Assembly (NCBI GenBank): GCA_028284625.1
Contig: JANQRH010000026.1
Coordinates: 496,001 to 560,000 of the forward strand
DNA length: 64,000 nucleotides
Origin: Afifellaceae bacterium
Lineage (GTDB): Bacteria; Pseudomonadota; Alphaproteobacteria; Rhizobiales; Afifellaceae
Reading direction: 5' to 3'
A program made the translations under genes and the position numbers. Below the pieces are notes generated by a model. The model made no database searches. It saw nothing but the letters and a program-made list of their open reading frames with translations, and was not told the origin of the DNA. Shown here in pieces: positions 1 to 8,635 of this stretch (positions within the stretch are counted from its first letter, which is position 1; every line of letters begins with the position of its first letter).

Positions 1-1
1 C

Positions 2-97
2 GGCGACTTCCTGCTGGAGCCCGCCGCTCCGGAAGACATGTGCGCGGCTTCAACGCTGAACAAGCCGTCGCTTGAAGTGATCTACGACACGGTCTGA
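2..97 (+). CDS. bchX: BchX, chlorophyllide a reductase iron protein (3' end only)
   Basis: Only the last 31 codons are in the window, ending at TGA 95-97. The C-terminus ends KPSLEVIYDTV, which is the typical tail of BchX, the NifH/BchL-like ATPase that feeds electrons to BchYZ. The position directly upstream of bchY (8-nt gap) supports the call. BchX with BchY and BchZ forms chlorophyllide a oxidoreductase, which reduces the C7-C8 bond of ring B on the way to bacteriochlorophyll a. The P-loop and the Fe-S cysteines lie outside the window. Confidence 0.85.
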   Translation, partial: GDFLLEPAAPEDMCAASTLNKPSLEVIYDTV

Positions 98-105
98 GGC
101 ATGCG

Positions 106-1659
106 ATGAACAAACACGCCCCGGTCCAACACGCAGACGCCGCGCCGGTTGAAACACCGGGCGAGGCGGCGGGCGTTGACGGACTGGGCTGCCATGCCGG
201 CGCGGAGCGCATGAAGGCTTCGGCGAGCGCCAACGGCAACGCCGAACTTCTTGCGCGCCTTGAGGCCGACTACCCCAAGGGTCCGCACGATCAGCCGCAA
301 TCGATGTGTCCGGCCTTCGGCTCGCTGCGCGTCGGCTTGCGCATGCGCCGCGTGGCGACGATTCTCTCCGGCTCCGCATGCTGCGTCTACGGCCTGACCT
401 TCACCTCGCACTTTTACGGCGCCAGGCGCACCGTTGGCTATGTGCCGTTCAACTCTGAGACGCTTGTCACCGGCAAGCTCTATGAGGACATCCGCGACGC
501 TGTCCATGAGATAGCCGATCCGGACCTCTACGACGCCGTCGTCGTGACCAATCTGTGCGTGCCCACCGCCTCGGGCGTGCCGCTTCAGATGCTCCCCAAG
601 GCGATCGACGGCGTCCGGATCGTCGGCATCGACGTCCCCGGCTTCGGCGTGCCGACACATGCTGAGGCAAAGGACGTGCTCTCCGGCGCGATGCTGAAAT
701 ACGCCCGCGAAGAGGCGAGCGCCGGACCTGTTCAAGCGCCGCGTGACGGCGTTGAAGAACGCCCCACGGTGACCCTGGTCGGTGAGATGTTCCCCGCCGA
801 CCCGGTGATGATTGGGGCGATGCTGGAGCCGCTCGGCCTTGCCGCCGGTCCGGTCGTGCCGGTCCGCGAGTGGCGTGAGCTTTACGCCGCGCTCGATTGT
901 GCGGCGGTCGCCGCCATCCATCCCTTCTACACGGCGTCGTTCCGCGAGTTCCAAGCGGCCGGGCGCGACATCGTCGGATCCGCGCCGGTGGGCGTCGACG
1001 GCACCGATTCCTGGCTCGGCGCGATCGGCGAAGCCTGCAATGTCGTGTCCGACAAGATCGCGGCGGCCCGGAACGCCTTCATCCCCGCTACTCGTGCAGC
1101 CATCGCCGACAACCCGATCAAAGGCCGGATCACGCTCTCCGGTTACGAGGGGTCGGAGCTTCTGGTCGGGCGTCTCCTCGTCGAATGCGGCGCCGACCTG
1201 CGCTACGTCGGAACGGCGTGCCCGCGCACACCATACTCCGCAGCCGATGCTGCGTGGCTGGAAGAGAGGGGCGTCGCGGTTCGGTTCCGCGCCTCGCTTG
1301 AGCAGGACCTCGCAGCCTTCCACGAATTCCAGCCGGACCTCACAATCGGCACCACGCCGGTCGTGCAGAAGGCCAAGGAAGCCGCCACGCCGTCGCTTTA
1401 CTTCACCAATCTGATCTCCGCGCGCCCGTTGATGGGGCCGGCCGGTCCGGGATCGCTGGCGCAGATCATCAACGCGGCGATCGCCAACAAGCCGCGCTTT
1501 GACCGCATGTCGGAATTCTTCGACGGCGTGGGGAGTGGCGACAAGGCCGGCGTCTGGGAGGACGTGCCTGAGGAGCGGCCGCAGTTCCGCAAGAAATACG
1601 CCGCCAAGACGAAGATCGCACACAACGCGGTCGATGCCGGGGAGTCAGTCGGATGCTGA
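106..1659 (+). CDS. bchY: BchY, chlorophyllide a reductase subunit Y
   Basis: A 517-residue NifD/NifK-like subunit of chlorophyllide a oxidoreductase, which pairs with BchZ and receives electrons from BchX. Candidate Fe-S ligands are Cys68 (QSMCPAFGS) and Cys92/Cys93 (SACCVYG), in the order typical of BchY. The length is normal for alphaproteobacteria. The start is ATG 106; the ATG at 101 opens a two-codon dead end. The gene ends inside the bchZ start (ATGCTGA, 7-nt overlap), which indicates translational coupling in a bchXYZ-puf transcript. Confidence 0.96.
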   Translation: MNKHAPVQHADAAPVETPGEAAGVDGLGCHAGAERMKASASANGNAELLARLEADYPKGPHDQPQSMCPAFGSLRVGLRMRRVATILSGSACCVYGLTFTSHFYGARRTVGYVPFNSETLVTGKLYEDIRDAVHEIADPDLYDAVVVTNLCVPTASGVPLQMLPKAIDGVRIVGIDVPGFGVPTHAEAKDVLSGAMLKYAREEASAGPVQAPRDGVEERPTVTLVGEMFPADPVMIGAMLEPLGLAAGPVVPVREWRELYAALDCAAVAAIHPFYTASFREFQAAGRDIVGSAPVGVDGTDSWLGAIGEACNVVSDKIAAARNAFIPATRAAIADNPIKGRITLSGYEGSELLVGRLLVECGADLRYVGTACPRTPYSAADAAWLEERGVAVRFRASLEQDLAAFHEFQPDLTIGTTPVVQKAKEAATPSLYFTNLISARPLMGPAGPGSLAQIINAAIANKPRFDRMSEFFDGVGSGDKAGVWEDVPEERPQFRKKYAAKTKIAHNAVDAGESVGC

Positions 1660-3110
1660 TCCTCGATCACGATCGTGCCGGTGGCTATTGGGGAGCGGTC
1701 TACGCCTTCACCGCCATCAAGGGCTTGCAGGTCATCATCGACGGTCCCGTCGGCTGCGAGAACCTGCCGGTCACCTCGGTGCTGCACTACACCGATGCGC
1801 TGCCGCCGCATGAACTGCCGATCGTCGTCACCGGGCTGGGCGAGGAAGAGCTCGGACAGCTCGGCACCGAGCAGGCGATGAAGCGCTCGCGCGACACCCT
1901 CGATCCCGCTTTGCCCGCTGTTGTGGTGACCGGCTCCATTGCTGAGATGATCGGCGGCGGCGTGACGCCGGAAGGCTCCAACATCCAGCGCTTCCTGCCA
2001 CGCACAATCGACGAGGACCAATGGCAAAGCGCTGATCGCGCATTGAAGTGGCTGTGGACGGAATACGGTCCCAAGAAGGGCCGTGTGCCAGCGCCGAAGA
2101 CGCGCAAGGAAGGCGAGAAGCCGCGTGTCAACATCATCGGGCCGATCTACGGCACGTTCAACATGCCCTCAGATCTCGCCGAGATCCGCCGCCTGGTGGA
2201 AGGGATCGGCGCTGAGATCAACATGGTCTTCCCGCTGACCAGCCATCTCGCCGACGTCAAGAAGCTCGCCGACGCCGACGCCAATGTCTGCCTCTATCGC
2301 GAGTTCGGGCGCATGCTGTGCGAGGCGCTTGACCGGCCCTATTTGCAGGCGCCGATCGGCATCCATTCAACGACGGCGTTCCTGCGCAAGCTCGGAGACA
2401 TGCTCGGCCTCGATCCAGAGCCGTTCATTGAGCGGGAGAAGCACACGACGCTGAAGCCGATGTGGGATCTGTGGCGCTCCGTCACGCAGGACTTCTTCGC
2501 CACGGCGAGCTTTGCCATCGTTGCATCGGAAACCTACGAGCGCGGCATCCGCAACTTCCTCGCTGACGAGCTCGGCATGCCGTGCGTGTTCTCCTTCCAG
2601 CGCCGCGCCGGCGTGAAGCCGGACAACGCCGCGATTGAAGCGGCGATCCGCGATACGCCGCCGCTCATCCTGTTCGGCTCCTACAACGAGCGCATGTACC
2701 TGGCGCAGACGGGCGGTCGGGCCATCTACATTCCCGCGTCGTTCCCGGGCGCCATCATCCGCCGCCACACAGGCACGCCGATGATGGGCTATAGCGGCGC
2801 GTCCTATCTGATCCAGGAGGTCTGCAACGGCCTCTTCGATGCCCTGTTCAACATTCTGCCGCTGGCGAGCGATCTCGATCAGGTCGAGGCAACGCCGGCG
2901 CGCGCAGCACGCGATATCGGATGGACACCGGAAGCGCGCGTTGAGCTCGACGCGCTGGTCGCCGCCACGCCGGTGCTGATCAGGATTTCAGCAGCGAAGC
3001 GCATGCGCGACGCCGCCGAGAACGCCGCCAAATCGGATGGATCGAAATCTGTGAGCACGGAGCATGTGCGCCGGGCTCGCGACGTCGTTGCGCTTAGTCG
3101 CGCCGCTTAA
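1653..3110 (+). CDS. bchZ: BchZ, chlorophyllide a reductase subunit Z
   Basis: A 485-residue NifK-like partner of BchY. The N-terminal [10 protein letters not shown] segment and Cys35 (GPVGCENLP) match the BchZ family. The C-terminus carries the small PCP_red-like helical tail (residues about 425-485) seen in BchZ and BchB. ATG 1653 overlaps the end of bchY. The gene is followed after 51 nt by the pufQ-like gene, so bchXYZ probably reads through into puf, as in other purple bacteria. Confidence 0.96.
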   Translation: MLILDHDRAGGYWGAVYAFTAIKGLQVIIDGPVGCENLPVTSVLHYTDALPPHELPIVVTGLGEEELGQLGTEQAMKRSRDTLDPALPAVVVTGSIAEMIGGGVTPEGSNIQRFLPRTIDEDQWQSADRALKWLWTEYGPKKGRVPAPKTRKEGEKPRVNIIGPIYGTFNMPSDLAEIRRLVEGIGAEINMVFPLTSHLADVKKLADADANVCLYREFGRMLCEALDRPYLQAPIGIHSTTAFLRKLGDMLGLDPEPFIEREKHTTLKPMWDLWRSVTQDFFATASFAIVASETYERGIRNFLADELGMPCVFSFQRRAGVKPDNAAIEAAIRDTPPLILFGSYNERMYLAQTGGRAIYIPASFPGAIIRRHTGTPMMGYSGASYLIQEVCNGLFDALFNILPLASDLDQVEATPARAARDIGWTPEARVELDALVAATPVLIRISAAKRMRDAAENAAKSDGSKSVSTEHVRRARDVVALSRAA

Positions 3111-3161
3111 GGCCGGCCGGAGCGAACGACGAAGAAGAGGTGAAGCAAAGGAGGGACAAGG

Positions 3162-3401
3162 ATGGCGAATGCAGACGTCTCAGGTCCTAGGACCGGCCTA
3201 CGCCTCAGGCCGTCTGAACGCCTGGGCTACCAGATCTTGGTGAAGCTCGCCTTCGTGCTTTGCTTGGGATTCGTCCTGTTCGAGCGGCTTGCCTCGCGCC
3301 GCCGCCCGACAAGTGCCGCAAGCGGTCGTGGCAAGGATTCGGTCATCGCCGAAGCCCGCGCCGCGGCTCATGCGGCCATCGGCTATGCCTACCTGGCGTA
3401 G
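3162..3401 (+). CDS. pufQ: PufQ-like small membrane protein
   Basis: A 79-residue protein between bchZ and pufB, where pufQ sits in Rhodobacter-type clusters. It has one hydrophobic helix (about residues 26-43, ILVKLAFVLCLGFVLF) preceded by RPSERLGYQ and a C-terminal IAEARAAAHAAIGYAYLA that recalls the AWAEARAITP end of PufQ. Sequence similarity to textbook PufQ is low, so the call rests on position, size and topology. PufQ affects bacteriochlorophyll formation during LH1 and reaction-centre assembly. A strong ribosome binding site (AAAGGAGGGACAAGG) precedes ATG 3162. Confidence 0.6.
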   Translation: MANADVSGPRTGLRLRPSERLGYQILVKLAFVLCLGFVLFERLASRRRPTSAASGRGKDSVIAEARAAAHAAIGYAYLA

Positions 3402-3412
3402 CCGACCACCGG

Positions 3413-3437
3413 TTTGCCGGGGTCCAAACCCGGCAAA
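3413..3437 (+). promoter_or_regulatory. Stem-loop in the pufQ-pufB leader
   Basis: TTTGCCGGG (3413-3421) pairs perfectly with CCCGGCAAA (3429-3437), giving a 9-bp stem with a 7-nt loop, 12 nt after the pufQ stop. It has no long T-run, so it looks like an mRNA processing or stability element at the 5' side of pufBA rather than a full terminator. The remainder of the 146-nt pufQ-pufB gap shows only the pufB ribosome binding site (CGGAGGTC). Confidence 0.55.
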
Positions 3438-3547
3438 ATTGTCGAAGACGGCTCCGGCCCCTCCGGACGTCGTCGGCGGCACCCGTGCTGTGGCGGGCCA
3501 AACCCACGGCTCATGACCGAAAGGCTTAGCAACGGAGGTCATACAAG

Positions 3548-3694
3548 ATGGCTGATGGAAACGGCTCTCTGTCCGGTTGGACAGAGGGGGAAGCCCAAGA
3601 ATTCCATAAGTATTTCATGCAGGGATCCTTGTACTTCCTCGTCCTGACGATCATCGCGCATATCCTGATCTGGATATGGCGTCCGTGGTTCTAG
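3548..3694 (+). CDS. pufB: PufB, light-harvesting 1 beta polypeptide
   Basis: A 48-residue LH1 beta chain. It has the conserved EFHKYF (His20), a single transmembrane helix with IIAHILIW (His38, the bacteriochlorophyll ligand), and the C-terminal WIWRPWF signature. CGGAGGTC lies upstream of ATG 3548. It pairs with PufA to form the ring around the reaction centre in the cytoplasmic membrane. The pufA gene follows after 15 nt. Confidence 0.96.
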   Translation: MADGNGSLSGWTEGEAQEFHKYFMQGSLYFLVLTIIAHILIWIWRPWF

Positions 3695-3709
3695 GAAAGG
3701 AGTAAGATC

Positions 3710-3868
3710 ATGTGGAGAATCTGGCTCCTATTCGACCCACGGAGAGCACTTGTCGGGATTCTGACCTTTGCTTTCCTAATGGTTCTGCTGAATCACTTTG
3801 TGCAGCTCAGCACGGACCGTTACGGGAGCTGGCTCAATGAGCCCCTGGCAGCGGCAAGCAGCGAGTAG
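3710..3868 (+). CDS. pufA: PufA, light-harvesting 1 alpha polypeptide
   Basis: A 52-residue LH1 alpha chain with the classical start MWRIWLLFDPRRAL, one membrane helix with His29 (LLNHF) as the bacteriochlorophyll ligand, and the LSTDRYGSWL periplasmic segment. An AAAGGAGTAAG ribosome binding site precedes ATG 3710. A stable hairpin follows the gene, fitting the high LH1-to-reaction-centre expression ratio known for puf operons. Confidence 0.96.
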   Translation: MWRIWLLFDPRRALVGILTFAFLMVLLNHFVQLSTDRYGSWLNEPLAAASSE

Positions 3869-3882
3869 CTGCTCGTCCGGCA

Positions 3883-3926
3883 GCAGCGGGCGGACAATCA
3901 ACCCCTTAGGGGTGTCTGCCCGCTGC
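3883..3926 (+). promoter_or_regulatory. pufA-pufL intercistronic mRNA hairpin
   Basis: Positions 3883-3896 pair with 3913-3926 over 14 bp (9 perfect G/C-rich pairs from GCAGCGGGC, then one G-U and four Watson-Crick pairs). Inside, CCCC 3902-3905 pairs with GGGG 3909-3912 across a TTA loop. In Rhodobacter, hairpins at this site protect the 3' end of the pufBA mRNA segment from decay, giving excess LH1 over reaction centre. The same role is inferred here. Confidence 0.8.
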
Positions 3927-3982
3927 CAACCGGCGTCTTCCCAGGCGCCGGCTATCCGCCCGATCTAACGGGGAGAGGTCTG

Positions 3983-4828
3983 ATGGCACTGCTCAGTTTT
4001 GAAAGAAAATACCGCGTGCGCGGCGGGACGCTGATCGGCGGTGACCTGTTCGATTATTGGGTGGGGCCGTTCTATGTGGGGTTCTTCGGGATCACCACGA
4101 TCTTCTTCACCGTCATCGGAACGGTCCTGATCGTCTACGACGCCGCGCTCGGCCCAACCTGGAACATCTGGCGCATATCGGTTGCGCCGCCTGATCTCAG
4201 TTACGGCCTTGGGTTCGCTCCCATGCAGGAGGGCGGCATATGGCAAGTCGTCACGATATGCGCCATCGGCGCGTTCGTATCGTGGGCTTTGCGGGAGGTC
4301 GAAATCTGCCGCAAGCTCGGCATCGGGTATCACATCCCGATCGCCTTCGGCTTCGCCATCTTCGCCTATGTGACGCTGGTGGTGATCCGTCCGCTGCTGC
4401 TCGGCGCCTGGGGGCACGGCTTCCCCTACGGCATCTTCAGCCACTTGGACTGGGTATCGAACGTCGCCTACCAGCAACTGCACTTTATGTACAACCCGGC
4501 GCACATGATCGCGGTGACGTTCTTCTTCACCACGACCCTGGCGTTGGCCATGCATGGCGGACTGATCCTGTCGGCGGCCAATCCGGGCAGAAGCCGCGAC
4601 AAGCCCGGTCAACGTGCTGAGGTGAAGTCACCCGACTACGAGGACGCCTACTTCCGCGACACGATCGGTTACTCGATCGGAACGCTCGGCATCCACCGCC
4701 TCGGGCTTTTATTGGCGCTCAATGCCGGCTTCTGGAGCGCCGTGTGCATCGTCATCAGTGGACCATTCTGGAGCAAGAGCTGGCCGGAATGGTGGCAATG
4801 GTGGCTGGACCTGCCGATCTGGATCTGA
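3983..4828 (+). CDS. pufL: PufL, reaction centre L subunit
   Basis: A 281-residue five-helix reaction-centre subunit. Pigment and iron ligands are in place: His154 (FSHLDW), His174 (YNPAHM), His191 (AMHGGL) and His238 (GIHRLG), matching L153, L173, L190 and L230 of Rhodobacter sphaeroides. The offset changes from +1 to +8 between the last two because the loop after SAANP carries about seven extra residues. The C-terminus ends at LPIWI and is shorter than in Rhodobacter. ATG 3983 follows GGGGAGAGG. pufM starts 10 nt after the stop. Confidence 0.97.
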   Translation: MALLSFERKYRVRGGTLIGGDLFDYWVGPFYVGFFGITTIFFTVIGTVLIVYDAALGPTWNIWRISVAPPDLSYGLGFAPMQEGGIWQVVTICAIGAFVSWALREVEICRKLGIGYHIPIAFGFAIFAYVTLVVIRPLLLGAWGHGFPYGIFSHLDWVSNVAYQQLHFMYNPAHMIAVTFFFTTTLALAMHGGLILSAANPGRSRDKPGQRAEVKSPDYEDAYFRDTIGYSIGTLGIHRLGLLLALNAGFWSAVCIVISGPFWSKSWPEWWQWWLDLPIWI

Positions 4829-4838
4829 GGAAACAGCC

Positions 4839-5816
4839 ATGTCGGAATATCAAAACATCTTCACTGCCGTGCAGGTCAGGGGGCACCCGGAATACGGGCC
4901 TGCGCTCCCGGCCGGCGACAGTCCGCGGGCGGGCAAGCCGTACTTTGAGTACTGGCTTGGCAAGGTCGGCAATGCGCAGCTAGGTCCGACCTATCTAGGC
5001 GTCATCGGCACGTTGTCGATTGCGCTTGGTGTCACCGCCATCGTCATAATCGGCCTAAACATGTGGGCGTCGGTCGGTTGGGATCCGATCGAGTTCGTGC
5101 GCCAGCTCTTCTGGCTGGCGCTGGAGCCGCCGCCGGCCGAATACGGCTTGCAGGTCTTCATCCCGCTCAATGAGGGCGGATGGTGGCTGATAACCGGCTT
5201 CCTGCTCACACTTTCCATCATCCTGTGGTGGGTGCGCATGTATCGGCGCGCGCGCCAATTGGAGGTGGGCACGCATGTCGCGTGGGCCTTCGCTTCGGCG
5301 ATCTGGCTGTTCCTGGTGCTCGGCTTCCTGCGTCCGCTCTTGATGGGCAGTTGGTCGGAAGCGGTGCCGTTCGGCATCTTCCCGCACCTCGATTGGACGA
5401 CGGCGTTCTCGCTGCGCTACGGCAATCTGCACTACAACCCGTTCCACTGCCTGGCCATCGTCTTCCTTTACGGCTCAGTGCTCCTGTTCGCCATGCACGC
5501 CGCCACCATTCTGGCGGTCTCCCGTTATGGCGGCGATCGGGAAGTGGAGCAGATCACCGATCGCGGAACCGCATCGGAGCGCGCCGCGTTGTTCTGGCGC
5601 TGGACGATGGGCTTCAACGCAACCATGGAGTCGATCCACCGCTGGGCGTGGTGGTTCGCTGTGCTGACTCCGCTGACCGGCGGTATCGGCATTCTCCTCA
5701 CCGGCACAGTCGTCGACAATTGGTACCTGTGGGGTATCAAGCACGGGATCGTCGCACCACTTCCTGACGTCTTCCCAGGCGTTGTCGACCCGGCACTGTC
5801 AGGAGGCGGGCAATGA
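4839..5816 (+). CDS. pufM: PufM, reaction centre M subunit
   Basis: A 325-residue reaction-centre subunit. It carries His183 (FPHLDW), His203 (NPFHC), His220 (AMHAAT), Glu235 (DREVEQ) and His267 (IHRWAW), each one position after Rhodobacter sphaeroides M182, M202, M219, M234 and M266. These bind the bacteriochlorophylls and the non-haem iron. Start ATG 4839 was chosen over upstream in-frame sequence because the family begins [14 protein letters not shown]. The M203-equivalent residue is Cys rather than the Gly of Rhodobacter. The stop overlaps the pufC start (ATGA). No pufX follows. Confidence 0.97.
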   Translation: MSEYQNIFTAVQVRGHPEYGPALPAGDSPRAGKPYFEYWLGKVGNAQLGPTYLGVIGTLSIALGVTAIVIIGLNMWASVGWDPIEFVRQLFWLALEPPPAEYGLQVFIPLNEGGWWLITGFLLTLSIILWWVRMYRRARQLEVGTHVAWAFASAIWLFLVLGFLRPLLMGSWSEAVPFGIFPHLDWTTAFSLRYGNLHYNPFHCLAIVFLYGSVLLFAMHAATILAVSRYGGDREVEQITDRGTASERAALFWRWTMGFNATMESIHRWAWWFAVLTPLTGGIGILLTGTVVDNWYLWGIKHGIVAPLPDVFPGVVDPALSGGGQ

Positions 5817-7048
5817 TCAGGCTTTCTGTTCTATTCGTTGTCGGCGCCGTGGTGGCGATAACGATTGCCAGTTTCGTCGGCGCTGGCTGGGATCTGCCGC
5901 CGGTGGAGACGGAGCAGATCGGCTTCCGCGGCACGGGCATGGTCCAGCACAAGGACGCAGAAGACGAGGCGGCGTCGCGCGCCGCCAACGTCGCGCCCGA
6001 GCCGCTCTACGAACCCGATCCGTCAGGGGACAAGGCCCGTGACATCTTCGAGAACGTGCAAGTGCTCGGCGACCTGTCGGAGGACCAGTTCCTGCGTCTG
6101 AAGGGAGAGATGACGGAGTGGATCGCGCCGGAAGAGGGCTGTGCCTATTGCCACAACGAGGAGAACCTGGCGTCGGACGAGCTCTACACCAAGGTGGTGT
6201 CGCGCCGCATGATCCAGATGACGCAGGCGATCAACGAGGACTGGAAGTCGCATGTCCAGGAGACGGGGGTCACCTGTTACACCTGCCATCGCGGTCAGCC
6301 GGTTCCCCCGGACGTCTGGTATCGCGATCTCGATCCCAAGCCGCAGCCGGGCATCGTCGGCTATCGCGCCGACCAGAACGTGGCGGCGCAATTCGCCGGC
6401 CTGACATCGTTGCCGCAGAATAGTCTGGAGGACTATCTGCTGAACGAAACGCCGATCCGTGTGCATTCCACGACGGCGCTGCCGACCGGCGAGAACGAAA
6501 CCGGCGTGATGGACGCGGAGCACTCATGGTCGCTCATGATGCACATGTCCGACTCGCTCGGCGTCAATTGCGTGACCTGCCACAACTCACGCGCCTTCGA
6601 CGATTGGGACCAGAGCCCGCCGCAACGGGTGACCGCTTGGCACGGCATTCATATGACGCGGTGGCTCAACACCGATTACCTGACCGCGCTCGAGCCGGTG
6701 TTCCCAGACGATCGCAAGGGACCGCATGGCGACGTGTTCAAGGTGGGTTGTGCGACCTGCCACGCCGGTGTGCAGAAGCCGCTCTACGGGGCTCAGATGC
6801 TGGCGAACTATCCCTCGCTGCAGACGAAGACGGGTGCAATGGACGCTCCCGACTTCAGCAGCTACGTCGTCGGCGAGACGCAGATGCTCGGAACGCCCAT
6901 GGCACCGACCCCGGCACCCGAACCGGAGCCGGAGCCGGAGCCGGAGCCTGAACCCGAGCCGGAGCCTGAGCCTGAGCCCGCGCCGGAACCAGAGCCGGAA
7001 GCACCGGCCGAGAACCAAGAGACGGAGAACCAGGGCACCGCGCAATAG
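5813..7048 (+). CDS. pufC: PufC, tetraheme cytochrome subunit of the reaction centre
   Basis: A 411-residue protein that re-reduces the photo-oxidised special pair from the periplasmic side. Four CxxCH haem c sites are visible, at Cys110, Cys155, Cys253 and Cys313. The N-terminus has one hydrophobic helix (about residues 3-25) but no lipobox cysteine, so the protein is probably held by an uncleaved anchor instead of the lipid modification known in Blastochloris viridis. Residues about 369-396 are a Pro-Glu run that lengthens the protein beyond a typical PufC. It overlaps pufM by 4 nt. Confidence 0.95.
   Translation: MIRLSVLFVVGAVVAITIASFVGAGWDLPPVETEQIGFRGTGMVQHKDAEDEAASRAANVAPEPLYEPDPSGDKARDIFENVQVLGDLSEDQFLRLKGEMTEWIAPEEGCAYCHNEENLASDELYTKVVSRRMIQMTQAINEDWKSHVQETGVTCYTCHRGQPVPPDVWYRDLDPKPQPGIVGYRADQNVAAQFAGLTSLPQNSLEDYLLNETPIRVHSTTALPTGENETGVMDAEHSWSLMMHMSDSLGVNCVTCHNSRAFDDWDQSPPQRVTAWHGIHMTRWLNTDYLTALEPVFPDDRKGPHGDVFKVGCATCHAGVQKPLYGAQMLANYPSLQTKTGAMDAPDFSSYVVGETQMLGTPMAPTPAPEPEPEPEPEPEPEPEPEPEPAPEPEPEAPAENQETENQGTAQ
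6917..7000 (+). repeat. Pro-Glu codon repeat at the end of pufC
   Basis: A run of CCN-GAR codon pairs encodes ten Pro-Glu dipeptides, one Pro-Ala and three more Pro-Glu. Codons vary between repeats (CCG, CCC, CCT, CCA; GAG, GAA), so the peptide pattern rather than the DNA repeat appears to be kept. It forms a stiff, acidic tail on the periplasmic cytochrome. Confidence 0.85.
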
Positions 7049-7129
7049 TGGAGGGCGCGATGCCAAGGGGCGGCGGCACTTAAACTAACAGACGGGCGAC
7101 CTCCAGCGCCCGACGACAATAAGCCGCCG

Positions 7130-7164
7130 CCAGCCCCCGGGTCTCCCAGGGGCTGGTTCCTTTT
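7130..7164 (+). terminator. Probable puf operon terminator
   Basis: CCAGCCCC (7130-7137) pairs with GGGGCTGG (7149-7156). GGG/CCC inside the loop can extend the stem, and a T-rich tail TTCCTTTT follows. It lies 82 nt after the pufC stop and is the best candidate for the end of the bchXYZ-puf transcript. Confidence 0.65.
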
Positions 7165-7219
7165 GTCGGCGACTAAGCAACAGCGCTGACGCCCAAAGAC
7201 CCGATTACGAGAGGACTCA

Positions 7220-7241
7220 GCAGCCCGATTGACCGGGCTGC
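7220..7241. other. Short perfect stem-loop upstream of the DsbA-family gene
   Basis: GCAGCCCG (7220-7227) and CGGGCTGC (7234-7241) form an 8-bp stem with a 6-nt loop. No T-run follows. It may be part of the leader of the next gene or a second weak termination element. Nothing else was recognised in the 252-nt gap. Confidence 0.4.
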
Positions 7242-7300
7242 CGCCATTCTGCTGATACGGCGCAGATAAGGTGGCGCGCGCCCAAGGGAAGGGGGGTGAA

Positions 7301-7933
7301 GTGGAGCCGATCGAGTTCTACGGCTCATTGCAGAGCCCCTACTGTTACTTCGCTTTGGACAGGCTGGAGTCGCTACGGCGCGATCTCGGAGCGGAGATCG
7401 CCATGCGCACCGTCCGCCCGGGCGTCATCCGCATTCCGGATGCCTATGCCGGCCGGTCTCAAACGGAGATCGCCTATCTTGAGCGTGATGTTCACCGCAC
7501 CGCTGAGTTCCTTCGCCTTCCTTATGGAAGCGCCGAGCCATCGCCGGTGAACTGGGTCGACGGTGCCGATTGGATCGCTGAATCGGATCAGCCGCGGCTC
7601 TACCGCATCCACAACATGCTCTACCGGGCACATCAATCGGGCGAAGAATACCGACTGTATTCAACGCTGATGCGGCTCATCTGGTCGGGCCGGACACGCG
7701 ATTGGGACAACAAGCAGCATCTGAATGCGTGCCTTGCCAAATGCGATCTCCCCGGGGATCTGATCGATCAGCCGGACGAGCTGCTGCCGGACGCAGCTGC
7801 TTACTTCACAACGAACGAACAGGCGATGTATGCGTGCGGGCATTGGGGCGTGCCGCTGTTTTCCTGGCGCGGCGAACCGTTTTACGGCCAAGACCGCCTC
7901 GATCAGCTTCGATGGCGGATTGAATCGTCTTGA
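7301..7933 (+). CDS. DsbA-family / 2-hydroxychromene-2-carboxylate isomerase-like protein
   Basis: A 210-residue thioredoxin-fold protein of the DsbA/kappa-GST (HCCA isomerase) type. The N-terminal EFYGSLQSPYCYFALDRL gives beta-1, an SPYC active-site position instead of CxxC, and helix 1. The C-terminal GVPLFSWRGEPFYGQDRLDQL is the usual cis-Pro and substrate loop. The missing first Cys fits glutathione-dependent isomerase chemistry rather than disulfide exchange. Start GTG 7301 is preferred because AAGGGGGGTGAA directly precedes it; GTG 7271 would add 10 residues with a poor ribosome site. Its substrate is unknown. Similar genes occur near puf/puh genes in some phototrophs. Confidence 0.7.
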   Translation: MEPIEFYGSLQSPYCYFALDRLESLRRDLGAEIAMRTVRPGVIRIPDAYAGRSQTEIAYLERDVHRTAEFLRLPYGSAEPSPVNWVDGADWIAESDQPRLYRIHNMLYRAHQSGEEYRLYSTLMRLIWSGRTRDWDNKQHLNACLAKCDLPGDLIDQPDELLPDAAAYFTTNEQAMYACGHWGVPLFSWRGEPFYGQDRLDQLRWRIESS

Positions 7934-8031
7934 GCTGCAAACCGCAAAATCGCAGCAACGCCTCTGACGAGCTGCAAATGGCCCGGAGGCACATTTGCAA
8001 TCGACGCAACGATCGCTGAGGAGCCAAAGCC

Positions 8032-8553
8032 TCAGAGCTTGAGGTCGGGAAAGTGCTCCACGTAGATGCGGAACCACGGCGTGAAGTCGGCAGGCCGCGT
8101 GGCGATCTCCGCACGCAAAGCCTCCGGCGCGATCCACCGGGTCTCGGCAACTTCGTCAGGGTTGGGACGGATGATCAGATCATCGCGCCGTGCCTGTCCG
8201 ACGAACATCGTGACCTTCTCGTGTTCGTGCAAACCGCCGCCAACATCGGCTGAATATTCAAACACCCGCGCTTCGGCGAGTGGCAACGTAAAGCCCAGCT
8301 CCTCCTGCAGCCGCCGCGCCGCCGCGTCCTCCACCGCTTCATCCCAATGCGGATGCGAACAGCACGTATTCGCCCATTGCCCACCGCAATGATATTTGTC
8401 GTGCGCGCGCCGCTGGATCAGTAGGTCCGCTCCGTCGAAGACGAAGACTGAAACCGCCAGGTGAAACACCGCGTCGGTATGCGCCCGCATCTTCTCGATC
8501 GGAAACAACGCGCCGTTCGCGTCGATCCCCGGGATCATGATGGGCACACTCAT
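8032..8553 (-). CDS. idi: Isopentenyl-diphosphate delta-isomerase, type 1
   Basis: A 173-residue Nudix-fold Idi-1 that interconverts IPP and DMAPP for carotenoid, phytol and quinone precursors. The catalytic Cys lies in WANTCCSHP, the glutamate-rich region is EELGF with EVAETRW, and metal-binding histidines are in the HTDAVFHLA and CCSHPHW segments. ATG 8553 (GGAG upstream) is preferred; a TTG at 8574 would add seven residues. It is the last gene of the minus-strand photosynthesis run, 82 nt after hemA. This links isoprenoid supply to pigment formation. Confidence 0.92.
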   Translation of the reverse strand: MSVPIMIPGIDANGALFPIEKMRAHTDAVFHLAVSVFVFDGADLLIQRRAHDKYHCGGQWANTCCSHPHWDEAVEDAAARRLQEELGFTLPLAEARVFEYSADVGGGLHEHEKVTMFVGQARRDDLIIRPNPDEVAETRWIAPEALRAEIATRPADFTPWFRIYVEHFPDLKL

Positions 8554-8635
8554 CGACTGGGCACTCCGGCACAACTGATGGGGCGGCTGACCGTGCTGCC
8601 GCCTTCAGTCAACGCTTATGCCTTGCGACTTGGCG

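Noticed and set aside
82-1623. Long minus-strand reading frame antisense to bchY (513 codons)
   Set aside because: It lies fully opposite a clear bchY and has no family-like motifs. High GC content makes such antisense frames common here.
5800-5830. Possible pufX after pufM
   Set aside because: pufC starts inside the pufM stop codon, so there is no space for pufX.
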